In this document: piece by piece, positions 22,661-33,423 of the stretch
Position numbering within the stretch: position 1 is the first letter of the stretch
How the letters are laid out: each line of letters begins with the position of its first letter
Origin: Ypsolopha sequella
Lineage: Eukaryota; Arthropoda; Insecta; Lepidoptera; Ypsolophidae
Assembly: GCA_934047225.1 (NCBI GenBank)
Contig: OW204000.1
Coordinates: 12,976,001-13,040,000, forward strand
DNA length: 64,000 bases
Reading direction: 5' to 3'
The notes under the pieces: generated by a model
Told to the model about the DNA's origin: nothing
The model's database searches: none
The model's input: only the letters and a program-made list of their open reading frames with translations
Translations under genes and position numbers: made by a program

Positions 22661-22826
22661 AGATGCCAAAGGGTGGTGGAGTCTCTATGCCTGGCCTGAC
22701 CAGCCCACTCTTATTCTACCTACTCTACCTGAGGACCCCTGGACGCCTATTCCTAACCCAGATCTAGACCAAGCACCCTTCACAGAGCCCGTGGAAATTG
22801 CCCTGTCCCCGCCTGTGCTTGCATAA
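22661..22826 (+). CDS. Unrecognised small gene, exon 2 with stop
   Basis: The exon follows a strong acceptor (attttttcag), completes the split Thr codon from exon 1 and reads DAKGWWSLYAWPDQP and on to a TAA at 22824-22826, for a total product of 73 residues. It is unusually rich in Pro, Trp and Leu (LPEDPWTPIPNPDLDQ) with an acidic balance, and is not low complexity. An AATAAA at about 22884 could be its polyadenylation signal. No family is assigned. Confidence 0.4.
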
Positions 22827-23139
22827 GGGACAAAGGCCAAGTCAATGGGCGCAAGGCTACAGTTTAATATATAATTTGTAAGAATAAATAATTTCTATTT
22901 ATGTAGAATATTTTTTTTAGTGCTATCTTTACGTATAATAGTTGTGAGATAAGTAAGTACACTAAAGATTACTGATTCATTCTAAACAATCTTAGAGATA
23001 AGCTCGCCGCTGTATTCAACTCTAAATTGCAATGCTTGTTTTTTTACCTTTTTCTGTGTATGTACAATAAAGAACAAGAATAAGAAATAAAATGTATTAT
23101 TTTGTAACATGATAATAAATATAAAAACTTTCCCTTTTA
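22827..23139. other. Downstream flank of the small plus-strand gene
   Basis: It contains an AATAAA near 22884 and further AATAAA-like hexamers near 23060-23090. Otherwise it is AT-rich with no feature. Confidence 0.4.
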
Positions 23140-23475
23140 TATTATTTACTGCTGCGGCTCGACTTTACCACTATCTTACTGGCAAACCCACCCCAGTTAA
23201 GTTATTCAGGGAGAGTAAGGGGACAGCTCTGAAACAGGCACAACCAGGTAGCCAGCAATATTTAAGACTTATAGCCGGGCGTTAAACCAAACAGACTGGT
23301 GACGGGCAGTGGTGTCACTGATGCGAGGGTTTTGGCACCATGCTCACCGACCTGCCTGCCCAGCGTGTGTGGGTATGATGGGCATCACTTCCAAGAGGAC
23401 CACCAAGAGAGGCGAAATCTTGGAAAGGCCTATGTCCAGCAGTGTAAAAAGACAGGCTGATGGAATGCTGCTGAT
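23140..23475 (+). mobile_element. RTE-type LINE 3' remnant
   Basis: The stretch is GC-richer than its flanks and ends with ggcctatgtccagcagtgta followed by a tgatgg-like tail, a phrase seen at the 3' end of many lepidopteran RTE-type elements. The coding part is too decayed to translate. Confidence 0.55.
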
Positions 23476-24039
23476 TAATTAACACATGGGATATGACAAA
23501 ATCATCAAATTTATTTGATGAATTGCAATGGTACAAACAAAATTCACATGAAATCATCGTCTTTTATTTTGGTCGTAGATATTCGAACTTTTCGAAGAAG
23601 AAATTATCTAAACAGAAAACGAAATAATTTTAGACTTTCTACGCGGGCATCTCTACCTAAACCATTATTCATCCAACGTTAAGCCAACAGTTGGCTATAG
23701 TCATAATACTCCTAAAGCAACGTTTTAAAATAAAAAAACAGATTGCATTGAAACCGTTGACCATTTGTTGCCAACTCTATTGTAATATTTTCGTCGAAAA
23801 TTCCACTGAATTGTTCTTACCTATAAAAATTTATGTTTACGAACATGAAATCCGATGGAATAGTGCAAATAAATTATTATTTCTATTAAATAGAAATTAT
23901 TATAATAAATTATTATAATAATCTTATAAGAAACGTTTGTATAATTTTACATTTCCTGTCAATGTTACAAGCAATGACTTTAATTATTCCTTACAATGTC
24001 GGGAAAAAATGTGAGGGCAACACTATTGAAAAAAGTAAA
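23476..24039. other. AT-rich gap before the I-like LINE
   Basis: Low-complexity AT repeats (attattataataa) at 23875-23925. Nothing else supported. Confidence 0.5.
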
Positions 24040-27000
24040 TTAAAAAAAGTGGCCATTTTTTTTAATATTAGGTGAATTTAGACATGGCCCAAATGATGGG
24101 CAATTTTGTAATATGTGAATAAGATCAGCATTGTCTTGACCACAGTGCTTGCAGTTTGAATTCGTGATAATTTTAAATCTGTATAAGAGTGCGGGTGTTC
24201 GGCAATGTCCAAATCGCATTCTGCATATTGTTGTTACAAATCGTCTGTCAACTTCGGTAAGTTTGTTGTACCATGGCTTTGCTGGAATTGACTTCTGTAT
24301 AGATCCATACCATGCTCCAGCTTTTTCTAATGTTATAATTCTCATTTCTTCCCATAACCTCTTTGAGATGTCTTTCACATTAGCATAATAGTCCTGATAG
24401 GGAACCAAAGCATCGGAAGCCTCTTCTTCGTTGATACCCACGTAAGCCACTTTATCAACTATTTCATTTCCAGAAATACCTTTATGAGAGGGAACCCACA
24501 AAAATTCTATAGTCTTTTTACTTATCATTAAATTAATAGTACTTTTTATCTTGAATATCAAGTAGTTACAACTTTTCATATTATTATTACTTAAACTAGT
24601 GAGTACACTTAAACTGTCGCTTATTATTATTATCTTATCATTCTCTACATTCTTTATGTACTCTAAAGCCTTTAGAATAGCATATGCTTCAGCTGAAAAT
24701 ATACTGAAAAATGGATCAACTTTATAGCTTTTAGATATGTTACATTGAGGATCGTAAAAGGCAGATCTAACAATGTTGTCATGTTTACTACCATCTGTAT
24801 AAACTCTGTAATATCCATGCTTCTTTCCAATAATTCTAAGAAAATCATATTTATTCTCCATTCGAGTGACCTGTACTGTAGTTTTATATAGATTGTCTTG
24901 TATTGAGTAATTATAACATGGAAATTTATCACTTTTATAAATATTTTCATATTTATGAGAACAAAAATTCATGAACCGTAATATAGGAAGAGGATGATTC
25001 GAAACCAATTCATGAGCAGAAAAATACTCAGTTTCAGGTATATTACAACTGACGGGTTTAATTTTTTCTAAAACGACACCATTATTAATACTAAAGTTTT
25101 TGATACAGAATCTTGAGGCAAACTCAAATCTACATATACTTAATGGTGGGATACCAGCTTCTACTTCCATAGCGTTTATTGGGGTAGTTCGCATGGCTCC
25201 AGTAATAATCCTTAATGCTTTATTTTGAATAATATCCAATTTCTTAAGATCAGAATTACTTGCAATCATGTAGCCTAAAAGACTATAGTCAAAGTGACTC
25301 CTGACAATACTTTTGTATAACATACCCAAAATTTTTGGGTCTGCTCCCCATGAAAGGCCTGCTAAAGATTTTAATATATTTAAACTTTTATTGGTGTTTG
25401 AAATAATATAGTCTATATGTTTTCTAAAGGACAAGCTTGTATCGAGTATGACACCTAAAAATTTCTTTGACTTTACTATAGGTATGATGTCATTACCATA
25501 TAGTATTGTGCTGCTACTTGGTTCACTGGTATTTAAATGGTTGAATATCATTGCAGCACTTTTTTGTGCACTAATATTCAATTGTAAAATATTCCTGTAA
25601 TAGTGTTGCAAGTTTTTTAAAACGGTATTAATTTTATTACTTGCTATGTTTATGTTTTGGTTTCTGCAATAGAGTACTAAATCATCTGCAAACTGTAATA
25701 TAGTAACATCATTATCATTAACATATTTACAGATCTGTGAGACATAAATGTTATAAATAAGCGGTGAAATACAAGCACCTTGCATTGTTCCTTTATACAC
25801 ATATTTTGGTCCATGTAAGATATTATTGTATTTAACATATAGAATCCTTTCATACAGGAAATTAAAAATCCATTTATTTACATTTCCAGGAACACCAATA
25901 TCATACAGGATCTTAGCCAACGTTGCGGGGTCCACATTGTCAAATGCTCCTTGTACATCTAAGAAGACACAAATAGTGTTTGAACGACTGAGCAGTGAAT
26001 TCTTTAAATCAGAAATTAGAGAAGCGAAGCTATCTGCAGCGCTTCTACCCTTTCGAAATCCAAATTGACTTGGAGGTAAGATAGAATTACTTTCAACAAA
26101 ATGGTCTAATCTGGTTTTTATCATGTTTTCAAAAATTTTACCTATGCATGATGATAAAGAAATGGGTCTATAAGACTCGGCATTGTCATGTGGTTTATTA
26201 GGCTTTAAAATTGGTACTATGCATTGTGTTTTCCAGCTAATTGGTATTTCCTGATTTTTCCATAACTCATTAAAGATCTTAAGTAACAATTTCTGACTAT
26301 TTAAATGTAAGTTTTTAATTAAAATATATGGTAAGTCGTCAAGTCCTGGTGTGGTGTCTCGTCTAGATGACAATGAGAATTTAAATTCGTCCAAAGAAAA
26401 TGGTTCAGACAAATAGTTATTATTATCATTACTTTGCTGTTGAAAATAGGAATTTAACAAATTAAAATCTACATTTTTTCCAGGTGCTGTGTCAGGCGCC
26501 AATCTGTCCAAGAATGAAGGAATCCATTCATCGTTTTTAGTTTTTTTGCGAGATCCTAATCTTTTAAAAATTCTAATAAAATTCCATATATTACTTATGG
26601 GTGTGGTTCTGCTAAAAGTCTTACATAAATTTCTCCAACTATTAGTTTTTTGTTCACTGAGAAATTTCTTTTTAGTAGCGTCTATCTTTTTGTATTCAAT
26701 GTAGTTAGACATTGTAGGATTTTTTCTGTATTCATTAAGGGCATTTTTGCTCTTCATTACCATATCTAGACATTCATCAGTCCACCAAGGGACAGGTTGT
26801 CTATTCGTTGTATGTAAATTGTTGCTAGGAATTTTACTTTTAGGAATACACTTTTCTTTTAATAAAGATATATTCGCACAATATTCATCAAATGATTTCA
26901 ATGGATTGTTTGTGTCAACACAGAAGTTTTTAGCTAGAGTCTCAGAGAGAGATCTGTAGTCATGCCAGTTAGCTTTGTTATATAAAAAGCGTCTACTGTT

Positions 27001-27711
27001 ATTATAATTATTAGAGTATTTGTAAGGTGAAATTTGAATATTAATTAATATTGGCATATGATAGCTGCCCATAGGATCATCTATCACTTGCCATTCACAT
27101 AGAGGGGTAATTTGAGGACTTGCGTAACTTATGTCGATAGCTGATTCTCTTTTATTTGGGGGTGGATTAGTGGTAGGTGATCCTGTATTTAATAGGCAAA
27201 AATCACTGTCATCGAAAAGGTTAAATACGTTGTTGCCTCTAGAGTCTGTTTTATGACACCCAAAAGCTACATGATGGGCGTTAAAATCGCCACAGACTAA
27301 AGCTGGTCTAGGAAAATTTTCTATAATGTTTCTCAATTGATTGGTGTTGAATCTACCCTTCCTCGGTGGACAATAAACACAAAGTAAATTAATAATACCT
27401 GCATCTGTATGTAGAGATAAACCTACCGTTTGAATTTTTTCGTAGAACCTTGTTTCAATTAAATTGTATTTAAAATTATTTTTTATATAAATACCTACTC
27501 CACCATGTTCATTTTTGGCATCTTTATGAAGAAAACTATAGTTAGAAATATTATAAGAATTAAAATATTTATCTTTACAAAATGTTTCATTTAATAGACA
27601 AATGTCTACATCATGGTCTTGAAGAAAATTAATTAATAGAGCCTTTTTTGGTTTTAAACTTTGTATGTTAAATTGCATAATTGTCAAATAATTTTTGGGT
27701 GTACAAGCCAT
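24040..27711 (-). CDS. LINE ORF2: AP endonuclease, reverse transcriptase, RNase H
   Basis: The frame codes for 1223 residues. The N-terminal APE domain (about 1-230) has CLLNETF, GDFNAHH and a final motif read as GSYHMPI; the usual catalytic form there is SDH, so one Asp seems replaced by Tyr. RT (about 460-760) has YRPISLSS, FGFRKGRS, FLDVQGAFD and the active site QFADD; the usual PQG block reads MQGACISP. RNase H (about 960-1090) has YTDGSK, ISAEA-like FSAEAYA and SHKGISGNEIVD. It ends with CKHCGQDNADLIHIL. The changed residues suggest a recently disabled copy. Confidence 0.88.
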   Translation of the reverse strand: MACTPKNYLTIMQFNIQSLKPKKALLINFLQDHDVDICLLNETFCKDKYFNSYNISNYSFLHKDAKNEHGGVGIYIKNNFKYNLIETRFYEKIQTVGLSLHTDAGIINLLCVYCPPRKGRFNTNQLRNIIENFPRPALVCGDFNAHHVAFGCHKTDSRGNNVFNLFDDSDFCLLNTGSPTTNPPPNKRESAIDISYASPQITPLCEWQVIDDPMGSYHMPILINIQISPYKYSNNYNNSRRFLYNKANWHDYRSLSETLAKNFCVDTNNPLKSFDEYCANISLLKEKCIPKSKIPSNNLHTTNRQPVPWWTDECLDMVMKSKNALNEYRKNPTMSNYIEYKKIDATKKKFLSEQKTNSWRNLCKTFSRTTPISNIWNFIRIFKRLGSRKKTKNDEWIPSFLDRLAPDTAPGKNVDFNLLNSYFQQQSNDNNNYLSEPFSLDEFKFSLSSRRDTTPGLDDLPYILIKNLHLNSQKLLLKIFNELWKNQEIPISWKTQCIVPILKPNKPHDNAESYRPISLSSCIGKIFENMIKTRLDHFVESNSILPPSQFGFRKGRSAADSFASLISDLKNSLLSRSNTICVFLDVQGAFDNVDPATLAKILYDIGVPGNVNKWIFNFLYERILYVKYNNILHGPKYVYKGTMQGACISPLIYNIYVSQICKYVNDNDVTILQFADDLVLYCRNQNINIASNKINTVLKNLQHYYRNILQLNISAQKSAAMIFNHLNTSEPSSSTILYGNDIIPIVKSKKFLGVILDTSLSFRKHIDYIISNTNKSLNILKSLAGLSWGADPKILGMLYKSIVRSHFDYSLLGYMIASNSDLKKLDIIQNKALRIITGAMRTTPINAMEVEAGIPPLSICRFEFASRFCIKNFSINNGVVLEKIKPVSCNIPETEYFSAHELVSNHPLPILRFMNFCSHKYENIYKSDKFPCYNYSIQDNLYKTTVQVTRMENKYDFLRIIGKKHGYYRVYTDGSKHDNIVRSAFYDPQCNISKSYKVDPFFSIFSAEAYAILKALEYIKNVENDKIIIISDSLSVLTSLSNNNMKSCNYLIFKIKSTINLMISKKTIEFLWVPSHKGISGNEIVDKVAYVGINEEEASDALVPYQDYYANVKDISKRLWEEMRIITLEKAGAWYGSIQKSIPAKPWYNKLTEVDRRFVTTICRMRFGHCRTPALLYRFKIITNSNCKHCGQDNADLIHILQNCPSFGPCLNSPNIKKNGHFF

Positions 27712-27713
27712 TA

Positions 27714-28850
27714 CTACTTTATATTTTTAAAACTGTTCTTAATTACATTACCAATGTGAGCTCTTGTTAGTTTATTTTCTTCTTTATTATTAGCTAATTC
27801 AAGTAGTGCAACTACTAGTGCATTAATAATTTTATCATCTTTGCCTAATTCAGTGTAATCAACATTTTTAATCGTTTTAACTGTAGAGGGAGGAGCTGGT
27901 ACATGTTTAGCTGATTTCAGTGAGGGAAATTCGACTTCATAATTTTTTAAAATTTTGGAAGAGCCAACAGTGCTTGCATATGTACTCATTAGTTTGTTTC
28001 TCTTCTCTTCAATTTTTTTTGCCTTCACTGGGCACAGCCGCGATATAGCCAGATGCGCTCCTCCACAGTTCACACATTTAACTGCTTCAGTTTTAGAACA
28101 CTCCTTATAAAAATGCTCCTCAGCACATAAAGAGCAGACCTGCTTATGTTTACAAATTCTTGAAGAATGGTTAAAGCCAAAGCATTTATAGCATTGCAAT
28201 AAAGGTGGAATGTAAGGAGACACCTTAAATCTGAATTTTTCATAATATACACACTCAGGTAGAGTAGGTGACAAAAATGTAACCGAAAGTGTCTCTAGAC
28301 GCTGTAGTTTTTGGTCGACTTTTTTGGTGAAACGTCTCACTTGAATAATTTCATACTCGCAGCTTAGTTTTTTGAAGAGATCTTCGTTAGTCACATCAGT
28401 TGGAACGTGTCTAATTACGCCTATACATTCAACAGATTTTGCCGAAATAAATGCACGGTATGAATGCTTGTTTAAGAAGTCATCATTCTTCAGAAAATTA
28501 TTGGCGTCGTTGGCCAGATTAAACGTAACTGCCAATTTTGCCGCCGACACCCGCTCAATTCGATCAACTCCTTTTACATCCCTTTGCATAAGGTTGTTGA
28601 AGTAAAATGGATTTTTATTGCCAAGCTTCTGGTTAATGGTGCTTTCAATATAAACAGTGTAATTTTTACTCACAGAATTTTCAGGAAAGCATCTTTTATA
28701 CCCCTGTTTTATGTAAGGTAAAAATTTTTCACCCCCGCCAATTTGTGTTGAATTTATTTTTTCGTTATTAGCAGTTTTCCCACCACCTCCTCCTTCATCT
28801 TCTTCCTCCATATTAATTTTTGGCCCTGGTGGGCGTTTCATCAAACACAA
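27714..28850 (-). CDS. LINE ORF1, nucleic-acid-binding protein with three zinc knuckles
   Basis: The frame codes for 378 residues. An acidic and Gly-rich N-terminus is followed by a basic central region and three consecutive CCHC knuckles at about residues 220-275 (CYKCFGFNHSSRIC, CSLCAEEHFYKEC, CVNCGGAHLAISRLC), then a Lys-rich tail. Such ORF1 proteins coat the element RNA in the retrotransposition complex. It ends in TAG, and the ORF2 Met codon follows two bases later, suggesting coupled termination and reinitiation. Confidence 0.85.
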   Translation of the reverse strand: MCLMKRPPGPKINMEEEDEGGGGGKTANNEKINSTQIGGGEKFLPYIKQGYKRCFPENSVSKNYTVYIESTINQKLGNKNPFYFNNLMQRDVKGVDRIERVSAAKLAVTFNLANDANNFLKNDDFLNKHSYRAFISAKSVECIGVIRHVPTDVTNEDLFKKLSCEYEIIQVRRFTKKVDQKLQRLETLSVTFLSPTLPECVYYEKFRFKVSPYIPPLLQCYKCFGFNHSSRICKHKQVCSLCAEEHFYKECSKTEAVKCVNCGGAHLAISRLCPVKAKKIEEKRNKLMSTYASTVGSSKILKNYEVEFPSLKSAKHVPAPPSTVKTIKNVDYTELGKDDKIINALVVALLELANNKEENKLTRAHIGNVIKNSFKNIK

Positions 28851-28950
28851 TTCGCTGTTAATTTAGATTTATTTAAATTTACTTTGAAAAAGCCGCCTTT
28901 CAACTTTGAGTATTCCCGCCAGAATCCATTTCTTATATTGTCTTTGATAG

Positions 28951-29629
28951 CAGTGTTGCCAGGTCAATTTTAAGAAAATCGGTAGACGCGACTAGAAAAA
29001 TCAGGAGATGTATATGGAAATAAAAAAAAAACAGTAGACTCATTTTTTTATAATAAAACAAATTCTGTCATTATAATAATGTTTTATTGGTACATTTTAT
29101 TATTATGTCTGCTTAAAATTTCAGGGCGTACGTCGAAGTCAAAGCAATTTGCATTTTTTAATAGATTTTTAGTGTGTAGCACTCCCGAAATTACTTCTGT
29201 GGATAATAACAAACAAAACTCTATTTTAGTTAGATTTTTTCTTAGAACACGTTTGATCTAGTTTGAAGTAATAAGGATAAGTTAAAGTAGACATTTGTAT
29301 CGCTATTTCCATGAATCCTACAGATGATATTTTATTTAGTAGGGTAATCATTGTATCGTGTGTGACAAACCGGTTTATGTCGCTAGTTTAAAATCAACTC
29401 TATGCCATTACGACATAGTCTATTTTTACAAAGAATTGATTAGTGCCAACATAACAGTGTTAATTTTGCGTTTCATTTCACGCAGTTTTTTACTTTTTCT
29501 AGTTAATTTTACAAAGTATAGCTATATATTTGAAAAAAATCAGTAGAATTTCAGTTGAAATCAGTAGATCAGTAGAATTAACCGAAAATCAGTAAATCTC
29601 CTGAAAAATCAGTAGACCTGGCATCACTG
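28951..29629. mobile_element. hAT-like non-autonomous element
   Basis: Ends are cagtgttgccaggtc and gacctggcatcactg. CAGTG termini fit hAT. Flanking octamers are tttgatag and tttgatga, an imperfect 8-bp target duplication. Inside, the phrase aaaatcagtaga is repeated near the right end. It splits a LINE fragment. No transposase is coded. Confidence 0.65.
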
Positions 29630-29630
29630 T

Positions 29631-29894
29631 TTGATGAATAGACTGAAACTGGCTGAAGATTCGAATTGTACATACTGTGGAGAGAGCAATGCAGATTTAC
29701 AACACATTATATTTAAATGTCAACAATTTGCAATACACAGACTACTTCTTGTAACCGAATTGAAAAAGATTTGCGAATGCAAAGAAACCCATAGTGATGT
29801 GCCAGTGCCCTCCCGTCTTCAAGACCTTTTAAAAGAACCTAAATTTTTTACTCCCCTATTCAAATATATAATGAACACAGTGGAAAAATTATAA
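29631..29894 (+). pseudogene. LINE ORF2 C-terminus (fragment)
   Basis: The 87 or so codons cover the terminal zinc motif (CTYCGESNADLQHIIFKC) and a Lys/Leu-rich tail. No RT domain is present. It is the same type as the full ORF2 at 24040 but clearly diverged, so it belongs to a related family. Confidence 0.7.
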
Positions 29895-30016
29895 TCTCTG
29901 ATGTGAAGTGAAATATGTAAAAAGTGATAAAAAAAAAAAATTGACTATTTCTATAAACAGTTGTGTAAAAATAAAATATAAACTATTGGCTCAAAAGGAC
30001 TAGTTTCCAGGGCCGT

Positions 30017-30530
30017 AAAACTTATTAAAAAAAAAAAAAAGGTACATTCTGTCAATTTCTGTCTTGTCCATAGAGTAAATTACATATCTTGCTTGTCTTG
30101 TCTGTCTGTTGTATTTTTTAACCGACTTTTTTTATTGGTTCTTGGCCTGGAAACTAGTCTTTTTAGCCATGTCTTATTAGTCGTATAATAATAACCCATG
30201 GACCTATACCTTAATAGGACTGAGTACTTGTTTCAAAAAACGTGAAGAACGAGAAGTCATACTACATTATTTCATCTCTGTCTAAGCAGGGTAACCATAT
30301 TTAAAAATAATTGATTGAGACCACGTAGGTAATAAAAACTGTATTCAAAACATTTATTATATTGGTTTAAATTCTTCTGCTTTAAAATGGCGGCTGCAGA
30401 CTACTGGATTTTTGCACTTTACTTCGTTTCCTACAGTTGCCACAAAATAAGAGGCCCGTTTTGACAGATAAGAACGACCATAGAATATAACTTTACATGT
30501 AATAAATGAAACGGTTAACAAATAATTATT
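30017..30530. other. Gap between LINE fragment and Tc1-like element
   Basis: It holds a phrase at 30130-30180 (ttcttggcctggaaactagt) that mirrors LINE 3' UTR sequence at 29990, so part of a reversed LINE end is likely. Otherwise nothing was found. Confidence 0.4.
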
Positions 30531-31017
30531 AGAGTCTGTCTAATGAAAGCTGAGAGTGAAAAACGGCGGCAAATTTAAAAAATATAGGTTGGGTATCCCC
30601 GGATTTACTAGGAATAAACGTATTTGATACTTACTTTTTAGCTTAAGGAATAATAGGAAATTGTAAAGCAAAAAAATGTCTAGAGAAGTTTTTATGATTG
30701 TAAGACTGGGTGCATACGCATAGGAAATTAATAATAATAAAGTATTCATTAACATTTTGATTGTAATTACTCTAATTAATTACGTATGCTAGTTGTTTAG
30801 TTTTCATAATTCTATGCATTAATGTCACCTCTGATGATCTGTTAATTCCTGAGATGCCCTTGGGGATTCATGTCGTGACGATATATATAATTCTATGTTT
30901 CCTGCTATCGAGGTTTCCTTAGAAGAAAACATAGGGATTTAAACCAGACTACTTCAATAATAATAAAGGTTTTTTTTTTAATAAAAATATATTGAATATA
31001 GAAATATTATACAAAAA

Positions 31018-31284
31018 TTACGAATCGTAATCGAAATCTGATTCGTGGAATTCAATGCCAGTAAAAAAATCGTCCATGTCATCATCACTTTCATCATCAC
31101 TATCACCATCATCTCTTACATTAATGACAAACTGATTTAGTTCATCCTCAAGTATATTGTCTCTTTTCTTGTATTCATTTTCAACATGAATTACATGGTC
31201 TGTATATTTTTTCCAGTCATTGGGCGTAATGCTTGAAAATAATTCTATTATTAGTTTTTCCATTTCTTTAGCAGGTACTCCCAA
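31018..31284 (-). pseudogene. C-terminal piece of a Tc1-like transposase
   Basis: The frame reads TPNDWKKYTDHVIHVENEY, followed by FVINV and a long Asp/Ser-rich acidic tail. Insect and cnidarian Tc1/IS630-type transposases commonly end with a W..C..HV...E block and then such a tail. None of the DDE catalytic motifs are present. Family placement is from memory and moderate only. Confidence 0.5.
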
Positions 31285-31681
31285 ATTTTTACTTGCGACA
31301 ATTATAATTGTAATGTATTACAATTATAATCCATGGGCGCCGGGAGGAGAGTGCGAGAGGATGCACTTTTTTTATTACAATTTTTTTATGAAAAAACGCG
31401 ACGTAATTGTCCGAACGTATTATCTTGTTTTTATTATAATTATAAGGATGCAAATAAGTTTATACAATTATAATTTATAGCCCCCTGACAATAAAATCTG
31501 CCAGCGCCCAGGTTCGAATCCACCATCGAAGTATTTATAATATTACGATAGACTCAACATTTAAAACTGCCATGTTGATAGACCATGTCTAATAAATGTA
31601 AATCCTGAAAAGTTTTATTGAGTTAAAAATGTAATATTAAATAAATCTAGTAAGTATCAAAACCAGTTCAGTAAAACCTAT

Positions 31682-31818
31682 CAGCAATTTCCGAAATCAA
31701 TGTAAACAATTGCACTATTTTATTGCGAACAGCATCACGTTCACTTTTCTCGTCCTGGTAGTTTTTAATTAAACCGTATAAAATCTTTCTGACACCGCTT
31801 CTTATTGTTTTAGGCATT
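31682..31818 (-). pseudogene. N-terminal piece of the same transposase
   Basis: The Met codon at 31818 opens 45 codons (MPKTIRSGVRKILYGLI) of basic, helical sequence that ends in a stop. It is probably the start of the DNA-binding part, in the correct order and strand relative to the C-terminal piece. Confidence 0.4.
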
Positions 31819-31968
31819 ATTTAGGACGAAATACACAAAATTATTCAGAAATACGGTTGGGTGATGAGGTTATAAAATCAAGAATTGACATTTAACGCAG
31901 TGTGAGCCAGTGTGGCCAGTTCCTGAAAACGATTAATTATCACTCTCAGCTTTCATTAGACACACTCT

Positions 31969-33423
31969 AACTTATTGGGTTTAAAGAAAATAAATAAACG
32001 TTTTTTAATTATCACGGAACATATTTCAAGTACTATTTTCACGTTTATTCCAAAATAAAATGCAATTTTGAATTACTACACAATGTCTCTAAAACAGTTA
32101 CATTCTCAGTCAATTTTTTCTTAATAATAGTGTTGTAACCAGATAATCGCCTAATTTCACGGACTCAATTCGATTCCACGTGAAAATAATTAACTTGTTT
32201 TAATATTGATAAAATAATTGTAATGATCTGTAATTGTGAGACCAATACACAAAAAGCCAAGTTTAAATTTCCTTTTTTTTTTGCAAATATAAACTTTTTA
32301 GATTGTAACGGTGTCGCGTATACCGAAAAATATAATATAATAATTGTGCTAAATAATGTTACATACCACTTAGCTTTTAAACTTATAGTTTACAAAAACA
32401 AAAAACATGCATTTATTGCTTAAAGTCCCATTTTTTTTATTAATGAATTGGTTTACAGGCAGTTTTCCATAAATCATCCTATCAATAGACAGATTGGCTG
32501 GTAAGAAATATGGCAGTATTTTTTTTTATAAGGCATGGAGCAATTTTTTCATCTTGAAGCCTACATATTTTTCTTACTGGCCAGTATTTTATATCTATCA
32601 ACGCTCAGACCTCTATCTAATTTGAGGTCAGTGAAGTACAACATTACAAAATATTACTGGCAGGTAAGAATTTCCATTTCAGATTCTTTTCGTAGAGAAA
32701 AAAAATTAAAAGCTGGTTTTAGCACCCGAAATATCTTTCTATCGCCATATTGGAAGTCAATGTGCTCCCGTTTGTTTTTAGTGTTTTTTTCTTGTGACTT
32801 TAGGCTTTACTTTTGAACTGTTTATATTTTCTTTCACGTTGACTTTGGCAATTATGTTTATTCTGGAAATTATACCCAATAAACTTAAAAATATTTCAAA
32901 CGATAACAAACTCATAATATTTTGAATCGATTTCTCGTGAGAATCGGTTGACATAGTTACTGATTTGCATGGTTCACATCCATAGATACGTTGCGATGAC
33001 ATACGTCAAAACGGACCTATTACATTGTGACTACTTTAAAACTTCTAACCATTTTCTTCGGATATTTTCAGTTTTTGGAAGACTGTAATGTAAAACCCAA
33101 TATCATGGTTACTCTAGCGGTATCAAAGTAAACATGTATCATTTCTCCGAGAAAACGTTGTAATTATGCCTTACCTATGAAACGATATCCCACAATTCCC
33201 AAAACTTTCGCTTCTGCAGCCCTTCACGCTGCATGCTTTAACCATTTTTGCAAAAAATTATTAATTTTACAATTTTGTTTTCCAATGTCACGGCCGTGGC
33301 GCCATTTTTAGATAAAAGGGTTACCAGTTTGCAAGCATAAGAATAATCCCAACTTTATTAAGGAATGATTGATCTTACATTTACGGATAAAACTAAATGT
33401 AAAACATAAATAAACCTAACAAA
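31969..33423. other. AT-rich intergenic stretch
   Basis: No ORF with recognisable content, no clear inverted repeat and no splice-supported exon was found on either strand. Poly-T runs occur at 32270 and 32520. Confidence 0.45.

Larger units (their letters stand above)
24040..28920 (-). mobile_element. I-like non-LTR retrotransposon, nearly complete coding part
   Basis: Two long ORFs on the minus strand give the arrangement ORF1 (zinc knuckles) then ORF2 (endonuclease, RT, RNase H), as in the I group of LINEs. Both frames are open, so it is the youngest-looking LINE here with full coding content. The 3' end is unusual: ORF2 stops soon after its Cys/His motif and no clear 3' UTR or long A-tail follows. 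No target duplication was found. Confidence 0.85.
28921..30016 (+). mobile_element. Second I-like LINE 3' fragment split by a hAT-like element
   Basis: A plus-strand frame at 29631-29894 reads NRLKLAEDSNCTYCGESNAD, the same Cys/His motif as the end of the I-like ORF2. A 3' UTR and A-rich tail end near 30016 (an inner A run also lies at about 29930). The left part of the fragment lies just before 28951, separated by the 679-bp element below. Confidence 0.6.
30531..31968 (-). mobile_element. Tc1-like (IS630/DDE-type) element with internal deletion
   Basis: Inverted ends of about 30 bp (ctaatgaaagctgagagtga) bound 1.4 kb. Inside, on the minus strand, are the start of a protein (31682-31818) and the end of one (31018-31284), while the catalytic core is missing. 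The C-terminal style resembles that of Tc1-like transposases. The middle holds AT palindromes (caattataattg). Confidence 0.6.

Noticed and set aside
22661..22760. Alternative frame of the small gene's exon 2 starting MPKGGGVSMPG
   Set aside because: It closes after about 35 codons and does not join exon 1 in phase, while the chosen frame does.
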